The notes beneath the pieces are model-generated. The model saw nothing but the letters and a program-made list of their open reading frames with translations, ran no database searches and was not told the origin of the DNA. Below are positions 46,520 through 55,489 of a stretch of DNA of 64,000 nucleotides, piece after piece. The first letter of the stretch is position 1, and each line of letters begins with the position of its first letter. Source of the DNA: Gammaproteobacteria bacterium (GTDB lineage: Bacteria > Pseudomonadota > Gammaproteobacteria > Pseudomonadales > Pseudohongiellaceae); the NCBI GenBank assembly GCA_018401885.1, contig JAGYKB010000001.1, positions 310,001-374,000 on the forward strand, given 5' to 3'. Both the position numbers and the translations under genes were made by a program.

Positions 46520-47576
46520 ACAGCTTAAGGCGCGTGGCTTAGAAGACGCTTACATAGACTCCGAAGGCAATGCGATTGGAATACGCAAAGGTAGCGGCAA
46601 TGGTCCTTTGCTGCTCATAGCCGCCCATCTAGATACAGTATTCCCGGAGGGAGTCGATACCACGGTCCGTTTCCGCGATGGCCGGTACTATGCGCCTGGA
46701 ATTGGAGATGACACCCGCGGGCTCGCTGCCATGCTATCGGTTATCGACATTCTGAACGACAGCGGCATTGAAACCGACGCCGATATCATGTTCGCCGGCA
46801 ATGTCGGCGAAGAGGGCCGTGGTGATTTGCGAGGCATCAAGGCAATCTTCCGTGACCATCCCTCAATCGACGGATTTATTTCTATCGATGGTGTTCGCAT
46901 GGGGCGTATCACTAACGGTGGCACGGGCAGTCGGCGCTTTGAATTTCGATTCAAAGGGCCTGGCGGACATTCTTTTGGTGCCTTCGGTCTAGCTAGTGCT
47001 ATCCACGCGATGGGGCGCGCTATAGCAAAAATTGGTGATCTAGAAACGCCCAGCTCGCCTAAAACAACATTTACTGTAGGCACCGTTGCTGGAGGTACCT
47101 CGGTGAACTCCATCGCTGCAGATGCCGTATTCGCTATAGATATGCGGTCGAACGACCGACATCAGCTCGCACTTCTGGAACAGCGCGCGAAAGACGCCGC
47201 GCTTGAAGCGGTCGCCGAGGAGAACGCTCGCTGGAATAGCGGTGAAATAACAGTCGACTTTGTGCTTATCGGCGACAGGCCCGTTGGCCAGACGCCAAGC
47301 GACAGTCCACTAGTTCAGCTTACTGCCTTAGCTTTTGAGGAGCTTGGTGTCGAATTTCGAGGCTTAAGTATTTCTAGCACCGATTCGAATGTCCCTATGT
47401 CGCTCGGCATTCCAGCGATCACGATAGACGGCGGCGGTCAGGGAGGCGGTGCGCATTCACCAGACGAGTGGTTTATCCCGACGGATTCTCATCTCGGACC
47501 GCAGGCGTCACTACTGATCATTTTAGGACTAGCAGGCATTGAAGGCGTGAGCGATGCACAGTTAAAAAAATTATGA
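46404..47576 (+). CDS. M20 family metallopeptidase, catalytic part (frameshifted)
   Basis: Zinc aminoacylase/peptidase of the M20 family (PepT-like). True homology begins at about STPTEIPAPPFKEE; the preceding residues of this frame are out-of-frame noise. Metal ligands: His in AAHLDTVFP, Asp in GIGDDTRGLA, Glu in NVGEEGRGD, Asp in SIDGVRM, and the C-terminal GGGAHSPDEW. A one-base insertion in the A5 run at 46442-46446 separates it from its signal peptide (frame shift of +1). The intact gene would span 46187-47576. Programmed +1 slippage is not indicated, so it is a pseudogene or a sequence error. Confidence 0.82.
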   Translation: MRSQNSRSGPRLLKRAISTPTEIPAPPFKEERRAAYFLEQLKARGLEDAYIDSEGNAIGIRKGSGNGPLLLIAAHLDTVFPEGVDTTVRFRDGRYYAPGIGDDTRGLAAMLSVIDILNDSGIETDADIMFAGNVGEEGRGDLRGIKAIFRDHPSIDGFISIDGVRMGRITNGGTGSRRFEFRFKGPGGHSFGAFGLASAIHAMGRAIAKIGDLETPSSPKTTFTVGTVAGGTSVNSIAADAVFAIDMRSNDRHQLALLEQRAKDAALEAVAEENARWNSGEITVDFVLIGDRPVGQTPSDSPLVQLTALAFEELGVEFRGLSISSTDSNVPMSLGIPAITIDGGGQGGGAHSPDEWFIPTDSHLGPQASLLIILGLAGIEGVSDAQLKKL

Positions 47577-47613
47577 GAATAATAAAATAAATAATTGAAT
47601 AAATTGGAAAATA

Positions 47614-48393
47614 ATGTTTTCAACTAAAGAATTTAGCATAGGCGTTTTTACAATTCGCATCAACTGGCTCCTATTTGCCTGCGTTGTGCTGACCATATTG
47701 GCCTTCGGGCGCCTCGGCCTTTGGCAACTCGATCGTGCTGCCGAGAAAGTCAATGCTCAGCAAGTCATGGAGGACGAGTCTAAACGCGGCGCGGAACCCA
47801 TCGAATCGATCCCTCGCGGACACCTCAATCGAGCCAATCCAGAGCTACAAAACCGCCATGTCTCGCTTCAGGGCGAATACCTCAACGACAAGACTATTTT
47901 GCTGCTCGGGCAATTTCATCAGACGCAGATAGGTTATGGGGTCGTCACCCCATTCCGACTCAGTGCAAATAATCAAATAGTACTCGTCAGCAGAGGTTGG
48001 ACTAGCGCCATCAACAAACCTGGACAAAACATCTACACAGCACCCGTTGACGGCCTGGTGTCGGTCACGGCTCAAATTTACGTGCCACCTGCCTCCTGGA
48101 AGCCAAGAGAAAGCGAGATTGACGGCTCTCAGTGGCCAGTTTTCATGCGCGATCTTGAGATCGATATCGTAAGCCAGCTTCTGGGCGAAGAAGTCTGGCC
48201 CTTTGAAGTGAGACTTACAGCTGAGCAAGACGGCGTGCTAGTGCGGCACTGGCCAGCGGTGAGCGCCGATGTCGATCAGAACCTGTCTTACGCACTACAG
48301 TGGTTCTGCCTCGCCCTGCTCGTTTTTTTCGCGAGCTTATTCGCAAGCAGCAATCTCTGGGCGCTATTAAAGGGTCCTGAGCGCGGGGTTTGA
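47614..48393 (+). CDS. SURF1 family protein
   Basis: Membrane protein of the SURF1/Shy1 family that helps insert haem a into cytochrome c oxidase. Two membrane helices at about residues 14-32 (LLFACVVLTILAFGRLGLWQLDR, the family start signature) and near the end (CLALLVFFASLFASSNL) flank a soluble beta domain containing NRHVSLQGEY and VLVSRGW. Usually encoded within a cox cluster; here it stands between a peptidase and a haem c gene with no cytochrome oxidase gene nearby. Confidence 0.85.
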   Translation: MFSTKEFSIGVFTIRINWLLFACVVLTILAFGRLGLWQLDRAAEKVNAQQVMEDESKRGAEPIESIPRGHLNRANPELQNRHVSLQGEYLNDKTILLLGQFHQTQIGYGVVTPFRLSANNQIVLVSRGWTSAINKPGQNIYTAPVDGLVSVTAQIYVPPASWKPRESEIDGSQWPVFMRDLEIDIVSQLLGEEVWPFEVRLTAEQDGVLVRHWPAVSADVDQNLSYALQWFCLALLVFFASLFASSNLWALLKGPERGV

Positions 48394-48540
48394 GGACGAC
48401 GGCGGAACGCAGCCTCTTCCCACTAACCCGCTTTCAATGCTATCTTCAAGGAGTTAGAAAGTATCGTGACTAAGAAATAGGATCTCAATTCTCTCTTTTC
48501 ACAGAAAATCGTTCAGAACCCAACTAGGAGTCGCTTAATT

Positions 48541-49974
48541 ATGCGCAACTTCACCGCTCAATTCGCCCTCAGCGCGCTCGCTATGACAGTCTCCATGTCG
48601 TTCGCAGGCTCTGCGATGGCGCAAGACGAAGTTACCTTTCATAAAGATATAGAGCCTATTCTGCAGCGCAGCTGCCAGAACTGCCACCGAGAAGGCGGTG
48701 CAGGCCCTATGCCACTGGTAACCTACGAAGAAGTAGCCCCGTTCGCTGGTCTTATCGAATACAAGACTGGGCTTCGCGATCGCGCAGGTGCGATGCCACC
48801 TTGGTATATGGAAAAGAATATAGGCATTCAGGATTACAAGGACGATCCCTCTCTAAGCGATGAGGAAATCGCAGCCATTTCAACGTGGGCCCGCAGCGGC
48901 ACACCCAAAGGAGATGTCGCTGATGCGCCTAAGCCGCTAGTTTTCGACGACAGCCTCAAATGGAAAGCTGGCAAGCCAGACCTCGTGGTCGTGATGAACG
49001 ATGTCACCAAACTCGCTGGAACACCAGATTGGTGGGGTGAAATCGATTATATCCCAACGGGTCTCGAAGAAGATCGCTACGTTAAATCTGTAGAAGTCGT
49101 TGAAGTTAACGACGTCGACAACACCGCCGATGCCGGTACTGTAGGTGGCCGCTATATATTCCACCACATGATCTGGGGCACAGCGATGCTCGATGAAAAT
49201 GGCGAACGAGCACCTGGTCTCTCAATTCCTTGGCCAGTGCATGAAGTAGGCCGCAACGCCGACATCTTTGATGAAGACGCGGGCCGTCTTCTTAAGGCGG
49301 GCTCTGCTATCGTATCGGACTCAGTGCACCTTCATTCGAACGGCCGAGACACGACGGGGCACCTCGAAGTTGGCTTCCGGTTCCACGACAAGGACTATAA
49401 GCCTAAGTACCAAAATGCATTCATCGGACTTGGTAATGGCGTAGATATCAGCATCCAAGGCAATGCCAAGGACCAAGAGCTTCATGCCTACACCGTGCTC
49501 GAGAATCACACGAAAATCATTAGCTTCGAGCCTCACCTGCACGCCCCCGGCGAGCGTATGTGTCTAGAGGCTATTTGGGGATACACCATCGAGACATTAT
49601 CCTGCGTGGGCTACGACCACAACTGGGTGCGTGGCTATCCCTACGCCGACCAAGCTGCGCCGATCCTGCCTAAGGGCACGATCTTGCATATTGTTGGATA
49701 CATGAACAACACAGAGACAAACCCTAACGTACCTGACCCACGCAACTGGCAGGGCTCGGGCAACCGCTCTGTGACTAATATGTTTATCGACCTTGGCATC
49801 CGTGTAACGCTTACAGATGAGCAGTTCCACGAAGCAATGGCAGAGCGCCGCCAGGTGCTCAACCTAGGCCCCAACGACCACGTTATCGGCTGTCCTCTTT
49901 GCCTAGCACCACTTGTTGCGCCAATAGCCGACAAGGATGACGAAGTGACAGGCAACGAAGTCGCCGCCAACTAG
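48541..49974 (+). CDS. Secreted PHM-like copper protein with N-terminal haem c domain
   Basis: Signal peptide (about residues 1-27, AMAQ) followed by a single-haem cytochrome domain (CQNCH, Cys45-His49, with MPPW downstream). The rest resembles the copper type II ascorbate-dependent monooxygenase (PHM/DBM) fold: HHMIW and VHLHSNG could bind one copper, PHLHAPGERM the second. Such haem-plus-PHM-like proteins are common but uncharacterised in marine and soil bacteria. I infer a peripheral oxidoreductase. ORF 50009 follows by 34 bp. Confidence 0.7.
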   Translation: MRNFTAQFALSALAMTVSMSFAGSAMAQDEVTFHKDIEPILQRSCQNCHREGGAGPMPLVTYEEVAPFAGLIEYKTGLRDRAGAMPPWYMEKNIGIQDYKDDPSLSDEEIAAISTWARSGTPKGDVADAPKPLVFDDSLKWKAGKPDLVVVMNDVTKLAGTPDWWGEIDYIPTGLEEDRYVKSVEVVEVNDVDNTADAGTVGGRYIFHHMIWGTAMLDENGERAPGLSIPWPVHEVGRNADIFDEDAGRLLKAGSAIVSDSVHLHSNGRDTTGHLEVGFRFHDKDYKPKYQNAFIGLGNGVDISIQGNAKDQELHAYTVLENHTKIISFEPHLHAPGERMCLEAIWGYTIETLSCVGYDHNWVRGYPYADQAAPILPKGTILHIVGYMNNTETNPNVPDPRNWQGSGNRSVTNMFIDLGIRVTLTDEQFHEAMAERRQVLNLGPNDHVIGCPLCLAPLVAPIADKDDEVTGNEVAAN

Positions 49975-50008
49975 ATTGCAAAACATGACTCGAGGATGAC
50001 AAGACAAC

Positions 50009-50968
50009 ATGTGTGTTAACTCAAGTGCAGTAATCAGCAGAGCGAAAGCTCTGCTGATTAACTCAGTAACAACCCTCCTAGTATTCCTACTCTTCACCCC
50101 CTTCAACTCGTCTAGCTTCGCGCAAACAAGCTATCAGACGGGGCAACATGTAGAGCCCGCCTACGAGGGCTGGCGTCCGAATCCTGACGGCACGTTCAGC
50201 TTCATGTTTGGGTATATGAATGAGAATTGGCTTGAAGAGCCCGATGTTCCTGTCGGTGAGAACAATTTCTTCGCCCCAGGAGATGCCGATAGAGGCCAGC
50301 CGACTCGTTTTCTTCCGCGGCGCAATCGCTTCAATTTCGAGGTAGTCGTGCCTGCTGATTGGGGCGACCGAGAACTGGTCTGGACACTCAGAGTCAATGG
50401 TGTAGAGCGGAAAGCCTACGCAACGCTAAAGACAGATTATCAGGTCGATAACATTGTTATTGCCTCTGAGACCGGCTCCTTAGGCGCAGGTACTAGCAGC
50501 CCTGAGTCTCGAGCGAACGTTAAGCCTGACATCGAAGTGATAGGCGACAAGATTCGAACTGCGCGCGTTGGTGAACCCCTTGTGCTTCGCACGCAGGTGC
50601 TTGACGACGGTATACCCAAAGCGAGTCGCGAAAGTAGAATTTCTGAAGATGAGGCTATGCGCCGCATGATGCGTCCACCTACAAGGATAACCGTAGGCAA
50701 GGTTAATGGTTTATTTCTATCCTGGAATGTCTACCGAGGCGAAGGGCATGTTGAGTTTGATCCTCCCCTACCTAAGCCATGGGAGGACACACGCACATCA
50801 GCTAACTCTCCGTGGGGCGCCCTCTGGCTGCCGCCTGAGCTTCCCGAAGATGGCATTATCGAAGTGACTGCGACCTTCGACAAGCCGGGGACCTATGTCC
50901 TTTGGGCTCGTGCGGACGATGGTGGGCTTTACAACGATGATTACATTACCGTAGAGGTAACCGAGTAG
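50009..50968 (+). CDS. Secreted protein of unknown function, partner of PHM-like gene
   Basis: Hydrophobic N-terminal segment (about residues 18-38, ending SSFAQ) suggests export. Mature part has beta-rich blocks (GTFSFMFGYMNENW, RNRFNFEVVVPADWGDRELVWTL) and a C-terminal immunoglobulin-like segment (TFDKPGTYVLWARADDGGLYNDDYITV). No named family recognised. It lies 34 bp after the PHM-like gene on the same strand and ends at a bidirectional terminator. A 13-bp perfect hairpin occupies codons 8-18. Confidence 0.65.
   Translation: MCVNSSAVISRAKALLINSVTTLLVFLLFTPFNSSSFAQTSYQTGQHVEPAYEGWRPNPDGTFSFMFGYMNENWLEEPDVPVGENNFFAPGDADRGQPTRFLPRRNRFNFEVVVPADWGDRELVWTLRVNGVERKAYATLKTDYQVDNIVIASETGSLGAGTSSPESRANVKPDIEVIGDKIRTARVGEPLVLRTQVLDDGIPKASRESRISEDEAMRRMMRPPTRITVGKVNGLFLSWNVYRGEGHVEFDPPLPKPWEDTRTSANSPWGALWLPPELPEDGIIEVTATFDKPGTYVLWARADDGGLYNDDYITVEVTE
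50031..50060 (+). repeat. 13-bp perfect hairpin with GAAA tetraloop inside the signal-peptide codons
   Basis: TAATCAGCAGAGC (50031-50043) and GCTCTGCTGATTA (50048-50060) pair perfectly around a GAAA loop (GNRA type). It sits 22 bases after the annotated start. As RNA it would be very stable. Could stabilise the 3' end of the upstream transcript or control translation. Confidence 0.8.
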
Positions 50969-50991
50969 CTTCACTTCTCGGCTCTCTAACT

Positions 50992-51031
50992 AAAAAAACC
51001 GGCAAACTTGATTAAGATTGCCGGTTTTTTT
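50992..51031. terminator. Bidirectional Rho-independent terminator
   Basis: AAAAAAACCGGCAA and TTGCCGGTTTTTTT form a perfect stem with poly-A before and poly-T after, so it works on both strands. It separates the gene at 50009 (plus) from the CopC-like gene (minus). Confidence 0.9.
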
Positions 51032-51050
51032 AGTCTCATCGCTAGCTACT

Positions 51051-51665
51051 TTATTGCTGATTAGCTTCAACTGGGTTGTCGCGCTCTTCAAGGCGCAGAG
51101 TGAATGGCGGATCATACGTACGCGGCTCTTGCTCGAGAATGATTTGAGTACGAGGCGGTGTGATGAAACGTGTGTTCTCATCCTCGCCATTTCTCAGACG
51201 GAGCGTCAATTCCTGCTCGGCCTTTATTAGCGAAGGGAGACGTGCCGCCTCTCCAAACGAAAAGCTAAAGCTTCCTCGTATGAGGCGATCTTCTTCATCC
51301 AGAATGGCCCATTCGGCCGTGTAATAGTCTGCAGCTTTGAGCTCTGGCAAAAACCATTCGAAACTGCTCGACAGTCGCGGGCTGTAACGAAAGCTAATAT
51401 CTACCCACTCGTGTGCTTGATCCCTCAAAATCAGTTTAACCAAATGCACTTTTTGAGGGAAAAGGAGTCCTAATTTTTCGGGAGAATAGTCAAACACAGA
51501 ATCGTCCATCGGGGTCGTTTGCGTTTTGGCAACAATGCCTGAAAAATCTACAGCTGCACGCGGATAAGTCGCCACCGCTGAGGGGGTCTGCGCAGAAGCC
51601 GTATAGACGTAGAGCATTAACCACACTGCCGCAAGCATTCTCCGAGCGCAGACTCTCTTTTGCAT
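51051..51665 (-). CDS. CopC-like secreted protein lacking copper ligands (paralogue A)
   Basis: Signal peptide at the start (MQKRVCARRMLAAVWLMLYV...SAQ) then a CopC-like Ig fold: DSVFDYSPEKLGLLFPQKVHLVKLIL and SFSFSFGEAARLPS. The Cu(II)-binding N-terminal His and the DGH motif of real CopC are absent (the corresponding stretch reads DEEDRLIRGS). Start chosen at M with AAGGAGATA before it. It is a close structural cousin of the gene at 52792. Function unknown; not a copper binder by sequence. Confidence 0.65.
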   Translation of the reverse strand: MQKRVCARRMLAAVWLMLYVYTASAQTPSAVATYPRAAVDFSGIVAKTQTTPMDDSVFDYSPEKLGLLFPQKVHLVKLILRDQAHEWVDISFRYSPRLSSSFEWFLPELKAADYYTAEWAILDEEDRLIRGSFSFSFGEAARLPSLIKAEQELTLRLRNGEDENTRFITPPRTQIILEQEPRTYDPPFTLRLEERDNPVEANQQ

Positions 51666-51925
51666 TATCTCCTTCCTGCATCCTTTGACATTGTGTGCTT
51701 TCACATTCTTCTCGCTCGACATTACTCTATTATCGCCTGTAACGCTCGTATCGACTATGGCGATTCCAATTCTCAAATTTCTGCGCTTGCTATCAGCAAC
51801 ATTCGGATAAATTGCTGTGAAGGCTTCGATAAACTAGAGCCATCTTTGTTGCACTCACCTATAATCATTAAGAATATTACACGCCCGAGATAGGGGCAAT
51901 CATCGCACTAGAAAAGGTTTTCTTC

Positions 51926-52726
51926 GTGACCGGCAATTCCCTGCAAGACATTTTAGATAGACTTCAACACAGCACAAAAAACGAAACTTCTTTTGATGAA
52001 AACTGGTCTCAGGGCCGCGCGGCATTCGGCGGGCTCGTTGCAGCTTTTGCCAGCCTGAGCATGAAGAAAGAGCTCGATCCACCACCGCCTTTGCGCTCAC
52101 TCATGGCCTCTTTTATCGCCCCGCTACCGCCAGCACCGCTCTTGGTGGAAGCGGCTGTGCAGCGCCAGGGGCGGAACGTCACCCAATGCAGCGCTACCGT
52201 GATCAGCGGAGGTAATCCAGCACTTCAGGCCCTCGGGGTATTTGGACAGGCTCGCAAAGGGATTCGTGTCGATGCTGCCCCGCTAATCGATCCTTTGCCT
52301 CGCAGCGAAGGCATTCCGTTCGCCGACTATGCAGCTCGCATGCCTACCTTTCTTAACCAGTTCGAAGGTTGCTGGGTTGGAGACGCTATGCCGTTCTCGG
52401 GCTCGCGATCGCGACGCCTTAATATGTGGGTGAGACATCGCTGTGATATGTCTGACTATCCGGCGGAAAAGATAATCGCCATCGCGGATATGCCGCCTCC
52501 TGTTCTCCTCTGCCATTACGAAAAACCCTTCGTCCCCGCGAGTTCAGTGAGCTGGGGATTGGAGTTCCTCGTTGATCCCGCCGAAGTTCAAGGTGATTGG
52601 TTCTACTTAGATTTTGATCTCGATGCCGCGGCAGACGGATATACCCAGCAAAGTGGACGAATATATGAAGAATCGGGCAGACTATGTGCACTGTCGAGGC
52701 AGTGTATGGCGTATTTCGAGCAGTAG
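51926..52726 (+). CDS. Acyl-CoA thioesterase family protein (TesB-like)
   Basis: Double hot-dog thioesterase. RAAFGGLVAAFASLSM and the block MASFIAPLPPAPLLVEAAVQRQGRNVTQCSATV match the TesB/acyl-CoA thioesterase II layout, with a second hot-dog domain at SWGLEFLVDP. 266 aa, no signal peptide. GTG start with AAAGG upstream. It lies between two CopC-like genes; the relevance is unclear. Substrate unknown. Confidence 0.8.
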   Translation: MTGNSLQDILDRLQHSTKNETSFDENWSQGRAAFGGLVAAFASLSMKKELDPPPPLRSLMASFIAPLPPAPLLVEAAVQRQGRNVTQCSATVISGGNPALQALGVFGQARKGIRVDAAPLIDPLPRSEGIPFADYAARMPTFLNQFEGCWVGDAMPFSGSRSRRLNMWVRHRCDMSDYPAEKIIAIADMPPPVLLCHYEKPFVPASSVSWGLEFLVDPAEVQGDWFYLDFDLDAAADGYTQQSGRIYEESGRLCALSRQCMAYFEQ

Positions 52727-52791
52727 CTCAGCGCCGGCAGAAGCCCGGCTCCAATAGACACAGCGTGAGAGAACGAGAGGAGGACAGGATA

Positions 52792-53325
52792 ATGTACGGC
52801 AGACTTCAGAGGAATCAGCGAAACGAGAATCGGGTTTTACGGTCTCGATGGACTGCGCTGTCTTTTTTCGCTGCCTTCGCGTGTCTGACAATTCAGCTAC
52901 CCAATCACGCCATGGCTCAGCATAGTCACGGTGTTCTAACACCAGGTGTGACCTTTCCAACCGACGACTCTGTGCTCGATGAGTCACCCCAGATGATTAT
53001 GATGAGCTTCAGAGTCGATGTCACACTCCTCAAGTTAGCTCTCTACACAGCCGAAGGTCAGTGGATAAACATTGGCTTCGGCTATGACCCTAACCGCATG
53101 GCAGACAGCTTTGCCTATCCGCTCGGGTTTGAACTGCCCGAATCAGAGTATTATATCGCCCGCTGGTCGGTTACCGATGGAAAGCGCGGCTTACTTAATG
53201 GCGAATTTAAATTTTCGATCGGTGACGAGGCAATACGCCCTTCCGAAATTATCGCCAGCAAAGTAAGTGATGCTGTCGAAAGTCTGCCGTCTACTGGTTC
53301 CTACCGCGTAGTGCCAAAAGAATAA
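52792..53325 (+). CDS. CopC-like secreted protein lacking copper ligands (paralogue B)
   Basis: Signal peptide (about residues 16-41, ending HAMAQ), then HSHGVLTPGVTFPTDDSVLDESPQMIMMSFRVDVTLLKLAL and a C-terminal FKFSIGD. Same fold as the gene at 51051. The mature N-terminal His-rich start (QHSHG) is kept but the C-terminal DGH is DGK, so the normal Cu(II) site is incomplete. The true start is the ATG of MYGRLQ, preceded by GGAGGA. The ORF track extends 36 codons too far. Confidence 0.65.
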   Translation: MYGRLQRNQRNENRVLRSRWTALSFFAAFACLTIQLPNHAMAQHSHGVLTPGVTFPTDDSVLDESPQMIMMSFRVDVTLLKLALYTAEGQWINIGFGYDPNRMADSFAYPLGFELPESEYYIARWSVTDGKRGLLNGEFKFSIGDEAIRPSEIIASKVSDAVESLPSTGSYRVVPKE

Positions 53326-53342
53326 CTCCCGATCAGCTCTGC

Positions 53343-54080
53343 CTATTTAAACAAAAAGCCCTGGCCTGCCAAAAACTCACGCATGTGTGGGCGCGATTTT
53401 TCGGACAACAACATAGCAACTTGTTCGGACCAACTGATACCGTGCCCCCCACCCGTGCGCGTTGCATAGTACTCCCTAATTGTCTCATCGTAGCGGGCTA
53501 TGGCTTCCTCATCGCCCTCTTCGTTGTAGCGCTCTTGTTTTAGAATCACTGGTAACGGCAGCCTAGGTTTAACTTCAGGATCTTGGTCGGGGTAGCCAAG
53601 ACAGAGGCCGAACACAGGATAGACGCCCCGCGGCAGCTCGAGCAAATCTGACACCTCTTGCGGATTATTGCGCAGGCCGCCGATGTAACAGATGCCAAGA
53701 CCAACCGATTCGGCCGCGACCACCAAATTCTGAGCCATCAGGGCAACGTCCACTGTGGCGATAATAAACTGCTCAGTGTAGTCGCCTTCAAACTCTTTGC
53801 CGTATTTGTGGCAATAATTTCCGGCTCGCTTCAGATCGGCGCACAGTACTAAAAACTCTGCCGCAGTCTCGACATAGGCCTGCCCTCCTGCGCAGCGCGC
53901 AAGCGTCTTGCGCTTTTCAGGATCAGTCACCCGAATGAGGGTTGCACCTTGCAGGAAACTCGACGTGGCGGCCGCTTGCGCTGCCGTGCAAAGTGTTTCG
54001 AGCAGCCCTGCAGGAAGCGGCTGATCGGTGAATTTTCGAATGCTGCGGTGCGCAGCGAGAAGTTCTAAGGTTGAATTCAT
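53343..54080 (-). CDS. NfsA-like nitroreductase
   Basis: FMN-dependent, NAD(P)H-using nitroreductase family, most like oxygen-insensitive NfsA. FMN-binding blocks are HRSIRKFTDQPLP at the start and GICYIGGLRNNP; the NfsA-type ending HMREFLAGQGFLFK is distinctive. 245 aa, usual for NfsA. It faces the CopC-like gene with 17 bp between stops. No F420-specific motif is seen. Confidence 0.85.
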   Translation of the reverse strand: MNSTLELLAAHRSIRKFTDQPLPAGLLETLCTAAQAAATSSFLQGATLIRVTDPEKRKTLARCAGGQAYVETAAEFLVLCADLKRAGNYCHKYGKEFEGDYTEQFIIATVDVALMAQNLVVAAESVGLGICYIGGLRNNPQEVSDLLELPRGVYPVFGLCLGYPDQDPEVKPRLPLPVILKQERYNEEGDEEAIARYDETIREYYATRTGGGHGISWSEQVAMLLSEKSRPHMREFLAGQGFLFK

Positions 54081-54148
54081 GACTAATAGCCTTGCTTCGG
54101 GTTATATCTGGGGTTGTAGGTGAGTTGGTAATTTGATTCTAAACAGCG

Positions 54149-55306
54149 TTACTTAAGCCCACTAAGAAATGCAGGCACCGCCTCATTAGCAGCGTTTGTT
54201 TCACCATTGAACAAAAGTACCATACCGATGTTGGCAGACGGAATAAATGCCATCTCGGAACGGTAACCTCGCACGCCTCCGCCATGATGTACAACGCGCA
54301 CACCCTCAATATCGAATACACGCCATCCAATGGCATAGTAAGCCTTCTCTAAACCTTCCCAGCGATTAAAGTAATTTCCATTCGGCGTCTCAATGATTGG
54401 CGTATGCAAGTCATTCAACATCATTGGTGATAGCACCTCGGGAAATCCACCAAGATTTGCTCTGAGCCACAGTGCCATATCGAACACGCTAGCATTAATT
54501 CCAGCGGCGGGAGCAGCCGAATAGTAGGCGGAGTTAGTGCTTGTCGGTCGCCACTGTTTACGCACACGCCGATGCGGGCTAGTCGCGTTATCGCTGGACA
54601 AAAACGGCTCAAGTCCAACCGACGCCGTCGTCATCCCGAGCGGTTTGAAGAGCTTTTCCTCAACATAACGCTCATACTCTTCCCCAGTGCTCGCCTCGAC
54701 AACGTCGGCAATCAAAGAGAACACAACGTTCTGGTAGCCATAGCAGGTGCCGGGCTTGCATACTGCGGGAATTTCGGAAAACCGCGGCTTGATTTTGGCG
54801 TACTCAATGCCGTCGTCGAGGAGATTGGAATAAGAATGTGGCATAAGTCCGGTCGAGTGACTGGCAACTTGGCGAAGCGTTATCTCCCTATAAGACCGCC
54901 CATTGCCTAACCGCATACTCGGAAAAATATCGCTTAACCTGCTGTCCCACGACTGCTGCTTAGTATCTACGACTAAGGTCGCGGCTGCACCAGCGAACGT
55001 CTTCGACATCGAAGCGATTCTAAAAAGTGAATTCGAGGTGACAAGCGGTTCTTTATCGACCGATCGGCGACCCCAAGTTTCGAGGTGCAGCACTTCATCG
55101 CGGTTAACGATTGCGACCGCTACACCGGGAATGTCGACGCTCGTTTTTGTCTCCTCGATCCATGACAGAAAAGGTGCAGGATCATAATCACCCAGCGCGA
55201 TAGAACTTGTTGATGTCGTCAGTACGACACTTAGGCGGAGCAGAGTTACATTCCACTTGGCGACACTTCCAAAAAAATATCGAGTCAGTAATTTGATCAA
55301 AGGCAT
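54149..55306 (-). CDS. Exported serine hydrolase, beta-lactamase class C fold
   Basis: Serine hydrolase of the AmpC/DD-peptidase-like family with an N-terminal signal sequence (about residues 20-38). Nucleophile motif SMSK (Ser99), second motif YQN, and HHGGG as the third motif in place of KTG. The HxG form is typical of esterase-like members, so this is not evidence of beta-lactam resistance. 385 aa. Substrate unknown. Confidence 0.82.
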   Translation of the reverse strand: MPLIKLLTRYFFGSVAKWNVTLLRLSVVLTTSTSSIALGDYDPAPFLSWIEETKTSVDIPGVAVAIVNRDEVLHLETWGRRSVDKEPLVTSNSLFRIASMSKTFAGAAATLVVDTKQQSWDSRLSDIFPSMRLGNGRSYREITLRQVASHSTGLMPHSYSNLLDDGIEYAKIKPRFSEIPAVCKPGTCYGYQNVVFSLIADVVEASTGEEYERYVEEKLFKPLGMTTASVGLEPFLSSDNATSPHRRVRKQWRPTSTNSAYYSAAPAAGINASVFDMALWLRANLGGFPEVLSPMMLNDLHTPIIETPNGNYFNRWEGLEKAYYAIGWRVFDIEGVRVVHHGGGVRGYRSEMAFIPSANIGMVLLFNGETNAANEAVPAFLSGLK

Positions 55307-55489
55307 TTAAAAAAACCAATCGAGTTGAGACCAAGGTTTGAAGGCGCTAGTAAGAGATGTCTTTAACGAGCCTTATTGCGAGGGCCTTCGCAGTTGTTGG
55401 TAAAAGTCATGACGCGTACTTTGATTTGCGTCCTTCATTTCCATCGGCAGAGACGAGAGGTTTCTTGAGCAAGACCTATCCCGCGGCGC

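Noticed and set aside
53343-54080. Nitroreductase as an F420-dependent (Ddn-like) enzyme
   Set aside because: The sequence fits FMN-dependent NfsA including its typical C-terminus, so it does not support F420 use.
54149-55306. Beta-lactamase conferring resistance
   Set aside because: SxxK and YxN are present but the KTG motif is HHGG-like; this is the broad serine hydrolase family.
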